NCBI GenBank assembly: GCA_963691655.1
Contig: OY829328.1
Location: 7,716,204 to 7,780,203 of the forward strand
Source: Toxonevra muliebris
Taxonomy: Eukaryota; Arthropoda; Insecta; Diptera; Pallopteridae
Length of the DNA: 64,000 bases
Direction: 5' to 3'
The notes under the pieces were generated by a model. It worked only from the letters and a program-made list of their open reading frames with translations. It ran no database searches and was not told where the DNA came from. A program made the position numbers and the translations under genes. This document shows, piece after piece, positions 22,886-34,584 of this stretch. Position 1 is the stretch's first letter. Every line of letters starts with the position of its first letter.

Positions 22886-24880
22886 TTTCTTAAATGTTAA
22901 TAATTTAGTGAAGTGAAATCATTAATAGGTCAAGCTTTAATAGATAAACCTGTGAAATTTCATTAAACGATTTTCAAATTACAGTCGGAAATCTAATAAG
23001 ATTTATTAAATACATATTTATAAACTCAATTTCATTGAGGAAACTAGTTGCAAATTATGAAAAATATTATAAATTATGCAACTTGAACCTGAGTCATTCC
23101 TTTGCATCTACAAGCTTATACACACACACACATATACATATACCATATAGGTACTGCATCTCACCTTTAACAATGTCAGAGCAATTGCTTTTTATTATTG
23201 TGTAATGGTAACATTTTCTTGTAGAGCACTCCGCTATATAAACCACAATATGGCAGCATGACGGCATTAAGGCATAGTGGCTACCACATATAGATAGTGG
23301 CAAATAGGTACAATGTCGCACACCTGGGCCAATAATAAACGATTACTCAACACTAACACAACAGAAAAGAAAAACAAAAAAAAAGAAATATACGAAAATA
23401 TTTCTTAAAAATTGGTAAATTTGAGTCAAACAATTTGTAAGCAATTGACATTATCCGAAAGAAAAGAATAGGAGCCAAACAAAGGTGCATTAAAATTTAT
23501 AGCGGTGAACTTTTATTTTTTATTGAAATGTTATTTTGGATATATATGCTTGCATACATAGATAAATGTCTATATATTAGTGAGATAAGTTTTCTGTATA
23601 CATTTTTTTTGGCTTTGTATTCCAAAAGATTAATTTCCATGTTAAGTTTAATCTTCAAAACAATTTCAAATTTTGAAATCATAATGTAAGGTTAGATACA
23701 CACCTTTGTCTTGTAAGTAAAAACATAAAACCAAAAATCATGTATAATATACCTACAATAAATAGGAAAATAAAAAAGAAAGTATTTTCTGTTTTTGTTT
23801 CACTTTTTTTTTTCTTTTTTTTTTGAAATGACAACAAACCACATTTTTTAATTAAAACTTAACACGCACTGTACATATGTAGCTACTTTGTTACATCTAA
23901 GGTTCAGGTTCTTCACAGTCGTTACAGCACAATAAAAAATGACTTCATTCATTTTTGAAAGTACTTGTTTCCAATGTTTAATACTAAAAATTTCAATAGT
24001 CTGCTTCACTGTTCCTATGGCACACCATAAATGATGATATGTTGTGCATTTTTTTAGTGTTGTTATTTTTGCTAATGTCTCCACTTCAACAATAAATACT
24101 CACGCATACTCATGTATGTGCAGAAATAACTTACTCACCACTAAAGGGGCGCAGCATGTTAACATGTCCTAGGGGGTTCCGTCCTTTTTTTGCTTTAGTA
24201 CTTTTAATTTTTATTTTTAGTTTTTTATATAAACGTTTGCCATTTGTAATGAAGTCACATGCGTGTCATGTATTAAAAATAAACACGCGTGTTAATGTCC
24301 TTCAACATTGGCATTTAATTTTATTTTCGTTTTTATTTTCCTTCTCGTTACAACAAGAAGTGGTGAAGTGACGTGCAAATATCCAAGGCATGCCGCTTAG
24401 TTAAAACAAAAATAAAAGGTGAGAGTGTGTGTGTGTTGTCAAAACTTTTTGCAAAATCCTAAATTTTTTTTTTTATTTTTTTTTTTTATATTTGTATATG
24501 TTATATTTTTGAAGTGTGTAGACACGCAAAATACTTGTTGGATATTTATTTAAAAAAATGTCAAAAAATCATGAAATTTGCATGTTATTTGAGCCTTAGA
24601 AAAACTGTTTAGGTAAACAGAAAATAGAAGAAACAGCACGCATATGTGGATTCTTGTTTCGACTATATATGTATTTATTTGCGTATGTATCTAGTGTAGA
24701 TCCCTAGAGGCGCATTATGATCCGATATATAGAACGGAATTTATGATTTTAGCACACGCGTTAGGCAGGTGGGAATGAAGTAACCCATCTCTACAATTTG
24801 GTTACTACTTATTTTGTTAATTTACTAAATGGTCGCCCGTTGTTCTCTGATTAAACAAAGAGATAATTTTATTTCATTTA
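22886..24880. other. AT-rich non-coding stretch
   Basis: No gene supported. Contains a CA run at 23121-23131, long A/T tracts near 23800-23825 and 24464-24488, and GTGTGTGTG at 24426-24434. Short minus-strand frames here show no domain. Confidence 0.6.
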
Positions 24881-25261
24881 CAGTGAAGGACAAAGTTTAC
24901 ATACACCACCGCATTTTCAGTTTCTCTAAATCTAAGAATTTGAAGGAAAAAATAGGTTCGCAGTTTTATAAAGGGTGATTATTTATTCATACAATAAATT
25001 AAAAATTTTCGCCAATGACATAATAGCTCTTGAAGAGACTGCAAACTTAGTTACCTCAATGTCACAAACACTGCAAGCAGCTTTTGACTTCATGAAGACT
25101 TTTGGTATGTTCAGTTTTTGTTATGCTTATGAATTTACAGCTATGTTGTTTTCGAAATACATTTTTTGCTTGTTTTTTTTTTTAGATTCTTTCTTTAGAT
25201 TATTTAGTTTTATAGAAACTAAAGAGCAGATGCGCTGTATATAGACTTATGTCCTTCACTG
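24881..25261. mobile_element. Tc1/mariner-type MITE, 381 bp, TA-flanked
   Basis: The left end starts CAGTGAAGGACAAAGTTTAC and the right end is its near-inverse, CTTATGTCCTTCACTG. TA dinucleotides at 24879-24880 and 25262-25263 form the target duplication. Tc1/mariner elements insert at TA and many have ends of the form CAGT-G-x-x-GGACAAA. The interior is too short for a transposase and has no transposase motifs, so it is a non-autonomous, internally deleted copy. A related left end occurs at 57192. Confidence 0.85.
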
Positions 25262-25744
25262 TATGTAAAATGCTTTTATTTGTTTTCAAGGTTTGAGGTC
25301 TAGGAGAACTGTTGTATGTCCTATTTTTCTACACAAAAAGAACTTTAAAAAAGCATATATTTTTTCGGAAAATATCTAACAAAGCGTGACATTAAATATG
25401 TTTTCCTTCATCTGAAAAATGCAGAAATGTAAGTACAAAAGCGATATTGTGTTTATATACAGTATAGATGCAGCTTAGTTGTGTAGAGGTACAATTTGTT
25501 GTTCTATGAACGGGGATATGCAAATAACCAATGAATTTGAATACTTCTGGAACTAACCCCGTTAAAATTAGGGCGCAGTTAAATGGGAAACTCCATTAAG
25601 CAAAAGGGGGTCAATTAATTGAGAAATTCCCAATTTTTTTATTTACTTATGTAGGGAAGACCCAATCAGTCAGGCACAGCGACCTAAAAGATATTTTATG
25701 CCAAAACTCAAAATTAAACTAATAAAAGATTTTGTAGAAGCAGA
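25262..25744. other. AT-rich non-coding stretch
   Basis: Between the MITE and the next retroelement relic there is no frame or repeat I could recognise. Confidence 0.5.
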
Positions 25745-25960
25745 TCAAATTGCATGTGCTAGACATTCACGTAGAATGTCAGTTGTCGTCCCGTCATCTT
25801 TCATACATAGACTACAGGGTTTCTCTAGCTTTTTTCGATAATATCTGAGCACACAATGTACAGAGAGATGTATAAGCCATTTGCAGTCTAAGTTCCGATT
25901 TCCAAAGAGAGAGAGACAAGTTTTTTTTCTCAGTTTTCTAAGGCCTGGAATAAGTTCCAG
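25745..25960 (-). pseudogene. Non-LTR retrotransposon C-terminal relic
   Basis: The minus-strand frame reads GLRKLRKKTCLSLFGN, then VHCVLRYYRKKLEKPCSLCM and KDDGTTTDILRECLAHA. The pattern is L-x-L-S-R-K-x-x-x-L-x-V-G, G-H-C-x-L-R-x-H, C-x-x-C-x-E-D-x-E-T-x-x-H-I-L-C-E-C-x-A-L-A. That is the C-terminal segment downstream of RNase H in non-LTR elements. The zinc-binding His is replaced by Asp and one Cys by Arg. It shares GTCGTCCCGTCA with the relic at 16740-16935. Confidence 0.5.
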
Positions 25961-25962
25961 AT

Positions 25963-26524
25963 GCATATAAGGAAATGATATCGGCACTCGATACATACTT
26001 TGAGTACTCGATACTTTTATCCCGATGCCCGATACTTTTTTTTTGCTCGATACTTTTGTTATTTAACTTATACTCATTGAGTACATTGATGCTATTATCG
26101 GAATTCGATACTTTTCAAAATTTCCAGTAGAAAAATCAGTACTAAAAAATGAAAATGCAAATGCAATCAAAATTAAACAGTACGACTTGTACTTCTTTGA
26201 ATATATGTATAATCAGATGATGCTAATTTATATTTAGAAATACTTACTACAAATCGCTAACTCTATTCTTCAACCACGTATCTCCATTTTGGGCAAAATT
26301 GAGTTTTTTTTTTTATTTCAATGTATAAAATAACCTAAGAACCCAGATAGAAATAAGTTCTCAGCGAGTTTGTATGAAAAAAAATTTTAGAGCCAGCTCT
26401 TCAACCTCGTTTTTACATTAGGTATCGAAACGCGATACTTTAGGTATCGAGTACATTTGTGTACGATACTTCAAATGAGTATAGTATCGATACTTTCGCC
26501 CCTGGTACCATTTCCTTATATACA
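25963..26524. repeat. Inverted-repeat-bounded block with 12 CGATA motifs
   Basis: The block is bounded by ATATAAGGAAATG on the left and its inverse CATTTCCTTATAT on the right. Inside, CGATA or its complement occurs at 25979, 25989, 26009, 26030, 26048, 26106, 26423, 26433, 26445 and 26464, and twice in TATCGATA at 26485-26492. The left half carries mostly CGATACTTT; the right half mixes both orientations. It may be a MITE (the right end also contains CAGGGGCG on the minus strand). Clusters of CGATA and TATCGATA are also the known recognition pattern of the fly proteins BEAF-32 and DREF. Confidence 0.6.
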
Positions 26525-26914
26525 GATTCAGTTATATAATCAGTGTTGCCGTTTTGCAAGTGAGATGAAACTTGCAAATTCTTCCTTATGAAGATGTAGA
26601 TGGTGATACAATTCATAACAACACCTCAATGGAAGGGGATGAACATATATAAGCTTATCCTTCAGGTTATTAGACTAATAATCACAATGTAGCTCGAGAA
26701 AATCATTAGGGAGTAAGACCTCAGGCTTTTCCAAAGAATTTCTTAAATAGCCAAAAGCCTTCGTGAGTATTTCAACTAAGACTTTTGTCAATTGTAATAA
26801 CCAAGTACAAGTACCAAGACAAGTTTATCGAGTACTCTGCGCTAAGTACTCGAGTATGTCTTGAGTATAAAGGGGACCAACGTCAAATTTTTACTTTCTA
26901 GTAAAGGAAGTAAG

Positions 26915-27455
26915 GAGGTGCCTGGATACATGAATGTCTCCGGCAACTGTGCTGCCGGTAATTTAGCGGAACAGAACTCGTTGCTCTCGAAAATTCCATC
27001 CTCTTGGAGCATTGGTGCTCTACCTATGTCTTTTCAATAGGCCATTAAGCAAATCTACCACGAGGAACGGAAAAAGGATCTGGATAGAAGAGCATTCTTG
27101 TGGTATTACCAGACTAACCTGGGCCACTATAGACAGAAGACGTATTCCACTGCTATACAACCCTTGCTGTAATGCCATCAATACAACGATTATGGTGTTC
27201 ACGGGGAATGAGACATGCTGCAAAGTTTGGGCTGCCTCTCAACGGCTTCTGTTTAGGATGTGGTTCTGAGGAACAGGAAAAAACATTGTTTTATTTCATG
27301 TGAGGAGACTAAAATTTTTAGACTCTTCTTTACTCACCAGTCAAATCGAGCTATCATTAATAAATATTGAAAACATAGGTAAATTCATAATGGAACCTCC
27401 TTGACTTGCCACTCCGCAATTGAGAGAGCTGCACCGCACAGTGATTGAACTTCAT
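26915..27455 (+). pseudogene. Degenerate second copy of the RNase H/zinc-finger retrotransposon end
   Basis: The + strand reads VPGYMNVSGNCAAGNLAEQN, then IEEHSCGITRLTWATI, RRRIPLLYNPCCNAINTTI and VFTGNETCCKVW. These align in order with WVPGHMDISGNCNADELAKQ, VAEHTCGITRLTWTTM, NRRTRQLLNLSRSSISITT and VLTGHCIMGRHAARLG of the copy at 18053-18880. An in-frame TAG near 27036 and later frameshifts disable it. Identity continues into the 3' UTR as far as CGCACAGTGATTGAAC, but no TTAGG tail is left. The 5' end falls at the PGH box, a classic 5' truncation. Confidence 0.75.
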
Positions 27456-28799
27456 ACAAAAGAAGAACAAAAATATAAGGAGTCATCGTAGTGCCACATA
27501 TTTCGGTACAGGAGATGCTTATGTCAATACGTCTGGATGCACAAATTAAAAAAAAAAAAATGACCGCAGCCACGCCCACCTCTCATACAACATAATAGTA
27601 AAAAATTAATATTTTCCTTTTTATCGCCCAGAATCACTACAAAAGTTTTTATTATCATAATGTATTGTGAAAACTCTTTATTTCTCTCCCCCTCTTCCAT
27701 ATTTTCTCCCCCACTCCGGAACAATCCAACCACCATGTTCCAGGTCAAACTATATATATGCTTCTTTAAAGTATGTACGATTCTTTGACTGAATAAAAAC
27801 TACAAGAATTCGTATTTTCTCTGTTTGGAAATGAAAGTACTGAGTCATTGGCACAAAGTAAGATTCTCCAATAATTTCTAACTGAATGAAATTGAAAGTT
27901 AATTATTTGTAGTATTATTTTGAAATATATAGCATAATAATTATACTTTAATATAATAAAACTAACCGTTAATTACCAACTCTTACATAGGTATATAATC
28001 GCATTTCACAATTATATTATTCACTATTCGATGAATTATTATTATTACTATTAATATTTGTTATTTACTTATTTTTACCTACCTATGCTATATACCGCAG
28101 TAATTTTAACAAATATTTTATTATATTAAATTAAATTCTTACACTTTTATTACGGTACTTTTTTATAAATATATTTATGTATGTGTTTGCCTTCGTATGT
28201 TTTGGGTTAATGTCACAAAACTGTTTCTTCTCATTTTCAAATTAAATATTTTTCTTTTAACCTTTTCTAGCGTTTTTGCTTTACGTTTATTACTTACATT
28301 ATTATGACAAATTGTTGTTAACGGCTTTTTGTTTTTGAGAGTATGTGCATGTGTGTGTGCTGACTTTTACTCCACTGAGATGTGGACATGCCCAATTGAA
28401 ATTTTTGATGAAACTGATGTGACCATATGTGTTTGCGTGTACGTTTGCCTCAATTTAAGCTTATAATTCATGTAGTTTTCTTTTGTCTGCGTCTGACTGT
28501 CTGTAATTCTGTAATTTCATAATTGTAGGTGTCATTTTGTTTTGTTTCTTTTTTTTATTGTTTAGTTTGCTTTTCGGAATTTGTAGTCGTCGCGTCATAT
28601 GTGTTCATATGTTATTAACTCTTTGAAAGAATGTGATATTTGTGTCACATAAAAGTAATTGCCTGGTTTAACTATTGAAATTAAGGTTAAGGTGTGAGTA
28701 AGGGTTAATGGTAAAATGATAATGATTATTAAAATTAATATGAATTTTTTTGTTTGCAGTTATAAGTACATAAGTAATTGAAACATAAAAAAAAATTAT
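27456..28799. other. AT-rich non-coding stretch
   Basis: No gene supported. Contains A-run 27549-27560 and AT-rich sequence with TTATTATTATTACTATTAAT-like texture near 28035-28055. Minus-strand frames at 27385-27748 have no domain. Confidence 0.6.
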
Positions 28800-28917
28800 T
28801 AATACTTCTTTTATTTGCAGGTATGTATACATAAACGCTATAAAAGTGAAGTGACGAGATTACACTAAAATATAAGGAAATATAATAAGTTTTTAAATTG
28901 TTCCACGTAAGGTAAGT
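28800..28917 (+). promoter_or_regulatory. Candidate recursive splice site with a possible short exon
   Basis: CTTCTTTTATTTGCAG ends at 28820 and is followed at once by GTATGT (28821-28826), again an acceptor fused to a donor. A TTATTAATAC upstream could serve as branch point. A second strong donor, AAG|GTAAGT, lies downstream at 28911/28912. If it were used, the pair would define a 91-base exon, the arrangement known as a recursive-splice exon. Strand agrees with the candidate at 11098. Function is inferred from pattern alone. Confidence 0.38.
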
Positions 28918-28949
28918 CGTACAAATATGCAAACATAAGTTTGAATATA

Positions 28950-29632
28950 CAGGGTGAATTTTTTATCTTAAAACTTTTAAAAATCTCGAGAATCGTAATC
29001 AGTAAATTAAAATCTTAGCAAAATTAGTAACAGGACCCGGTGGTCTGGACCCGTGTTGGCAAAATTCCATAAAACTCAAAAGCCTCAGGTCGGAATTTTA
29101 AGATAATTTTTTTTTTTGGAAAACAAATTATCAGTTTTATGCGCGGAAATTATGTTTTTTCTGCTAATTTTCGTTTTGAAAATAGAGCTCAATAGAATTC
29201 CAATAAGCTATCAATCATGTATATATGTATTATGAAAATTTTACTCATAAAGCCATTTGGAAGTGACCGCATTTTATTACTTCAATGATGCGAAGCAAAG
29301 TTGGCCGCTCCACTTTAAACTTATCACTATTTTGACCAAAAATCCGAACTTTGTATCCTAAAAATTTTTGTAATGGACTAAAATTGTACGTTCTTTGAAT
29401 TAATGAGTAAAATCATGATTTCCCTCGAATTTTATTATTTTTCCGATTTTTTAAATATTATCGCCTCCTCGTTTTTCCTAGTACTTAGACCTCGACTTTT
29501 TCCAGATTCTGTAACCAGATACTGTAACCGCAATAAAACATCTGAATCTATAAAAATGCCCACACACTTTTTACTTCTCTCAAGCTTAGGAGTATGTGGT
29601 AAAAAATCTGGTCGCAGTTCTGAAAAACCCTG
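28950..29632 (+). mobile_element. TA-flanked ~683-bp non-autonomous DNA transposon, copy 1
   Basis: The left end is TA-CAGGGTGAATTTTTT and the right end AAAACCCTG-TA. A second copy in inverse orientation lies at 34585-35257; the two share blocks such as ATTCCAATAAGCTAT, AATCATGTAT, TGAAAATTTT, CTCATAA and GACCGCATTTTA in the same order. No transposase motif is visible. The TA duplication points to the Tc1/mariner group, though other TA-targeting groups are possible. Confidence 0.65.
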
Positions 29633-31449
29633 TATACTGTTGTAGAATATGGCAATGTCCTCAGCATATCGCTTTGATGCGGGTCTAATTAAGTTAATGC
29701 TTATGTTTGTACATTAATGTTTTCTCGTGTTTCTAATAATAAATTTTGATTGAATCAAGAAGCAAATTTTTCTTAATTTTAATTCAAAAACGCATAATAC
29801 TAATAAGCAAATCAATACCTCGTTAAGTATATTAAAATTTAGAAGCTTTATTTAATTTAATTTAATATAAGAATACATTAGAAATCAATTAGTTGATTAT
29901 TTACAAGAACGTACATAATTTAAACATCAGTTGGAATGTATTTAAAAAAAAAAAAATAAACTACTACTTCTCAATCATTAGAAACTTTTTCGATAAAATC
30001 TAATAAAAATAAATAGACGAGAATCTGTGAACATAGCTACAAAAAAAAATTATAAAAAGAATATTATACACAATTCATTTTAAAGCAACAAATCAAACTA
30101 ATGCTTAAATATCTAGCTACATGCTAACTACATACATTACTATCTTGCTACATATGTATGCTACATATATACATAAGTTTCATACATACATACATATGTT
30201 ATTGTTCGATTTTCTTAATTTTTTTTGATGGTGCTGACCTTGTACCTTGACATTGCGCGTCTTAATAATAAGATGAAAGATTTATGAAAAGATAATTGAA
30301 AAATTGAGAAAAAAAAACCATAGCATAACTAATAGCTACAATTAGTATCTAACAGATACTACCGTTTTTCATTCAACACTGATTTCACATAACCGCAGCT
30401 CGTATTTTAAGTATAAAATGGATTGCATAGCACAAAACGAAAACAAAAATAATAATAAAAAATATCTGTATTTAGTTACTTTATATAATTTTGTGAAAAG
30501 GAAATATTCAATCAAGTAAATTTAAGAAGAATTGCATTTTTGTATAGAGTCCAATTAAATAGTTTTTTTTTTTTTTTTTTTGAATTAACACACAAAAATA
30601 TTTAGCGATTCGTTTATTATCTCATATTAGTTAAAAAAAAATTAGTAAATTATCAATTCTATTTGTGTCTATTCGGAAGAACAAAAATTAACTTGTTAAT
30701 GTCAGTTTGTGCGCATGCGTGGTTGTTGCGCATGATTGACTACTACCAGCGTTTTAAGTTGCTTACAAATGCGTAATGTCTGCAAAAAATATACAAATAT
30801 ATGTCTTATTTTAAAATTAAATTAATTTTCATTAGTTTAGTATTTTGTTTTTAAATTTTTTTCACGCTGGTTTTTTTTTTTTTTTTTTTGTACTTTTTTC
30901 CATTTTTGCTAAAAACATTTTTTATTTTAAAATAATTTTTTTTAGTTTTGATGAAATTTTGTTGATTTCAAGGTTGTTAGTCATCTGCCATCATCATTTG
31001 TATGTAGGTACTTATTTAATAGTCTTGTTAAAATCAGCGGTTAGCTCATTCATATGTATATTGCTCATATAGACAGCTTAAAATGTTTTTGCAAATAAAC
31101 CAAAATAAAAATTATAAATAAGATATTTAGATTCGTCCTTGCAGTAGCTTAAATACGCTACTAACTTTGTGTATATCATAATGTATTTTTGTTTTATAAT
31201 CACTTGAAAATACTCAATTAAAATGTGATTTTTCAATAGATTATGAATACAGGCTGAGAAAAATTTCGTATACAAAAAAAAAAAAAAATCTATAGCCATT
31301 AACATTATGTTTACTACATATCTATAAAATAAGGCGGAGTAGACTAAGAGTTATTGAACTTAAATATTTTAGATTTATTGTCAACAGCTATAATTGTGGT
31401 ATCTATTGGGAAAATATATTTTTGCGTTTTTGGACTAGTTTTGTATGAT
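29633..31449. other. AT-rich non-coding stretch
   Basis: No gene supported. Contains ACATACATACATATG at 30182-30196 and long T-runs at 30562-30581 and 30870-30888. Low-complexity Phe-rich frames here are not coding. Confidence 0.65.
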
Positions 31450-33202
31450 CAGAGCTGGGCAAGGCTGTATTTAGGCGGGAGGTTTTGAGGGTTCTGACCC
31501 TTCCTCCCCCCCCGAAATGTGAAAACTTTTTTATAATTTTTGATATTGATTGCCAGTGGAAAGAAAAAAAAAGTCAAAATAAAATCTATTGAACGATTTT
31601 TATATATTTTTTACTTCAATCGGTTTCTTTCTAAAAAGTCAAATATAAAAAAAAAATATGAAAAATAAATTTGAATTGAAATCGTACGAAGTTTGTAGCA
31701 CGTCATGGCCAAAAACGGTATTTTCAGGGGTTTCAACCCCATTTTTTTGTTAAACGTAACGTGATGGGAGTTTTGACCTCAGTGTTATTGAATCAGCTTC
31801 AAAGTTCTTAATTTTAAAATATAATTAATCCTTTAACCCATTATGGCCCAGAGCACCCCGACTCGGAAGATCTCCTTCAATGCCTGCACGAATTACTGCA
31901 CGAATTTAGGGAATATATGCCAACCTCATCCGGGCTCCTCATCATTGACAATGGCCCGAATTCCCACTGATAATCATTTGGAAAAAATTAGTCTCAGACT
32001 ATTTTTGGCTTTTTTGATCATTTTTTAGAGGTTGGGTACATTATCAGTAATGGCAAGTCAATGAGTTATCGAAATTATGTCTTTCACGATAAAAAATGTA
32101 ATGGAATCCATATTGAATAATATTTATTTGAAAAAATTTAAATTGATTATTTTGTGAATTTTTTTTTGTCATTTTTGGCCTTTTTTTTAGATTAAGATTA
32201 AGAAAACTCGGAAACAAAAATTTTTCCTAAAGCTTTAAGAAATTTATCCACTTTTCTCCCTAGTCTGATACGGTCCATCAAATGCATCATAGTATTTAAT
32301 TTATTGTATTTAAACATCAGTTTCATAAAAATTTTATATGAATATTTTCTTCGAATGGAACACTCCTCCCCCCTTAAAAAAAAATCCTGGCTACGACCCT
32401 GGAGCAGGGTAAATTCAATTACATTACATTCCCAATTCCAATTACAAGGAATTGTAATCGATACTTTAATGTTTTCAATTCCTTGGTAATAGAATTGATA
32501 AAAGTTTCAATTCCATTACAAGGAATTGCAATCAGTAATTAAAATGTTTAAATTCCTAGGTAATGGAATGGGAAAAATTTTAAATTATTATTTAAGTGTA
32601 ATCAATTACTTTCTTGGAATTAAATTCCAATTTAGTTGGAATGATTCCTCGAAAGTAATTGATTTCCTTTTAGTTCAATTCTAAAGAAGCAAAAAAAAAA
32701 AATTAGGAAAACATTGTAAAATGCTTCTAATAAGCCATTACGAGAGAAGTGACCCAAATTTTATACGGATTCGCTCATAATGGCTTATTAGAAGCATTTT
32801 ACAATTTCCGAAATTTTTTTTCTTTGGTTTTTTGGAATTGAACTAAGAGGGAATCAATTACGTCATTCCGACTAAATTGGAATTTAATTCCAACTAAGTA
32901 ATTAATTACACTTAAATATTAAATTCCTTTCTATTCAATTACATTTTCAATTCCTTTAAAGAGTTGATATATTTTTAATTACAAAATACAATTCTTTGTA
33001 ATGGAATCAAAAGTTTTTTCAATTCCATTACCTAGGAATTTAAAAATTTTAGTTACCGATTACAATTCCTTGTAATGGAGTTGAAACTTTTATCAATTCC
33101 GTTACTAAGCAATGGAAATCATTAAAATACCAATTACAATTCCTTTTAATTGGAATTGAGATGGAATTTAGTTCCTAAAGGAATCATTACTACTCAACTC
33201 TG
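31450..33202. mobile_element. Foldback (long inverted repeat) element, split by an hAT insertion
   Basis: With the hAT element at 31460-32401 removed, this is a ~800-bp element whose two halves are inverted copies. Its ends are CAGAGCTGGG (31450-31459) and the inverse of CAGAGTTGAG at 33193-33202. The inner ends are perfect over 27 bases (32714-32740 against 32778-32804) with a 37-base loop. The arms are built of imperfect GGAATTGTAAT/TTCCATTACAAGG subrepeats. Flanks TGTATGAT and GCAATGAT share the last five bases, compatible with a short target duplication. No coding capacity. Confidence 0.8.
31460..32401. mobile_element. hAT-like element nested in the foldback element
   Basis: The left end CAAGGCTGTATTTAGG and the inverse of the right end, CAGGGTCGTAGCCAGG, match at 10 of 16 positions. 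The flanks GAGCTGGG and GAGCAGGG agree at 7 of 8 positions, an 8-bp target duplication as made by hAT transposases. The duplicated bases belong to the foldback element's own terminus, so the hAT insertion is younger. The interior has no transposase frame; part of it (31845-31985) is richer in GC than the rest. Confidence 0.75.
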
Positions 33203-34584
33203 GCAATGATATAGTAAGCTTCCGATATCAAAAATACATCTCTCTTCTACTGGTCAGTTCAATAAAATAATAATAAAATGCCAATTTTTTTCTATGTTTC
33301 AGATTTTGTAACTAACATTTTGGTCGTTGTTTATGGGAACGGGAGAATAAAGACTCCTTTCAGAAAACTCTGGATCAGTTAGTAATACAGAGTCAAAATC
33401 AGGATTCTCACAACTATTTACAATAAGCATTAAGTTTTAAAACTCGGCCAACACATTAAGAGAAAAAATTCATTGATATACATAGTTGTATGATTCCACT
33501 AGATCGGTTTTAAAAAAATCGGCAATACCGATGAATAAAAATGCTAGACTTATTTGGAATTCATATTTGTGATGAATTACTAAATATTCAGTATAGGAAC
33601 TCTAGTTTTTCGATAGTTTTGATAACAAGTAGGAAACATCTAACCTCAAAAACAAACAAAAAAACAACAAAAAAAGCTGTCAATATTAAATTTTCGATAC
33701 TGATTTTTTCATCTCCAGTCGTCAAATTAAATAAATTCATTCATATCATATTTTTTTAAGATTTCTTAGTTTGGATCCTTTCTTAGATTTATAAGCCGAG
33801 ATTTTCGTGCCGATATTTTGTTAGTAAGCGAAAGAGGAAATACGAAAAAAGAAGAAGTAAGTCTCGGCTGTTTCGCCAATATTTTTTAGTTTCTCGTCTA
33901 ACTTTTTTTATTTTTACTTACCATTATTTAACATATAAAATAAAGACAACGACAATTAAGTTACACCCAACTCGACTTAATATGGAAAATAATTTATCAT
34001 ATATTTTTGATTATAAATATGTGCGAATTTTTGAATAATTTTTGGCATCATTTATCGTTCCGAAAATAGGCTTTGATTTAGGAATAGAGTCTTTTGAAAC
34101 AGTTATATACATAGTTTCTGTAACATTTCTATCTCTATCAAACACGTCTGTCTGATAAAAAAATAAACTTAAGCTGTTATTCCTTTTTTCCACAGTTATA
34201 ACCTTAAATCAAAAGTAAAAATTAAAAAGTGCAAAATGAAAGTTTTTGCCAAGATTTACAAGTTTATTGATTAATTGATTTTATATACATATTATTTGGA
34301 TGAACAACTAAACTAAAAAGAACTGTTTACTAAAGAGAATTGAACTAAACGATTCAATCCTTTAACCCTAGGATAAAATGAATCTTTATTAGATGCTAAT
34401 TAAGAACATTTAAGTAATCTTAAATTCAAAATTGTTACATCATCAGTTGTGAGTCCGCACAAACTTAACTGTTAAATAAGACAGATCGAAAGTACTAAGG
34501 GCAAAATTATTCAAAATTATTCAAAATTGTAGAAAAATTTTTGAACACCAAAACTATTGTATCGGCCCAATTAACCCCAAAGAA
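33203..34584. other. AT-rich non-coding stretch
   Basis: No gene supported and no clear repeat. Small frames at 33541-33759 and 34011-34193 have no recognisable domain. Confidence 0.55.

Noticed and set aside
30845..31305. Phe/Ile-rich frames that look membrane-like
   Set aside because: They are translations of poly-T/poly-A tracts; hydrophobicity follows base composition.
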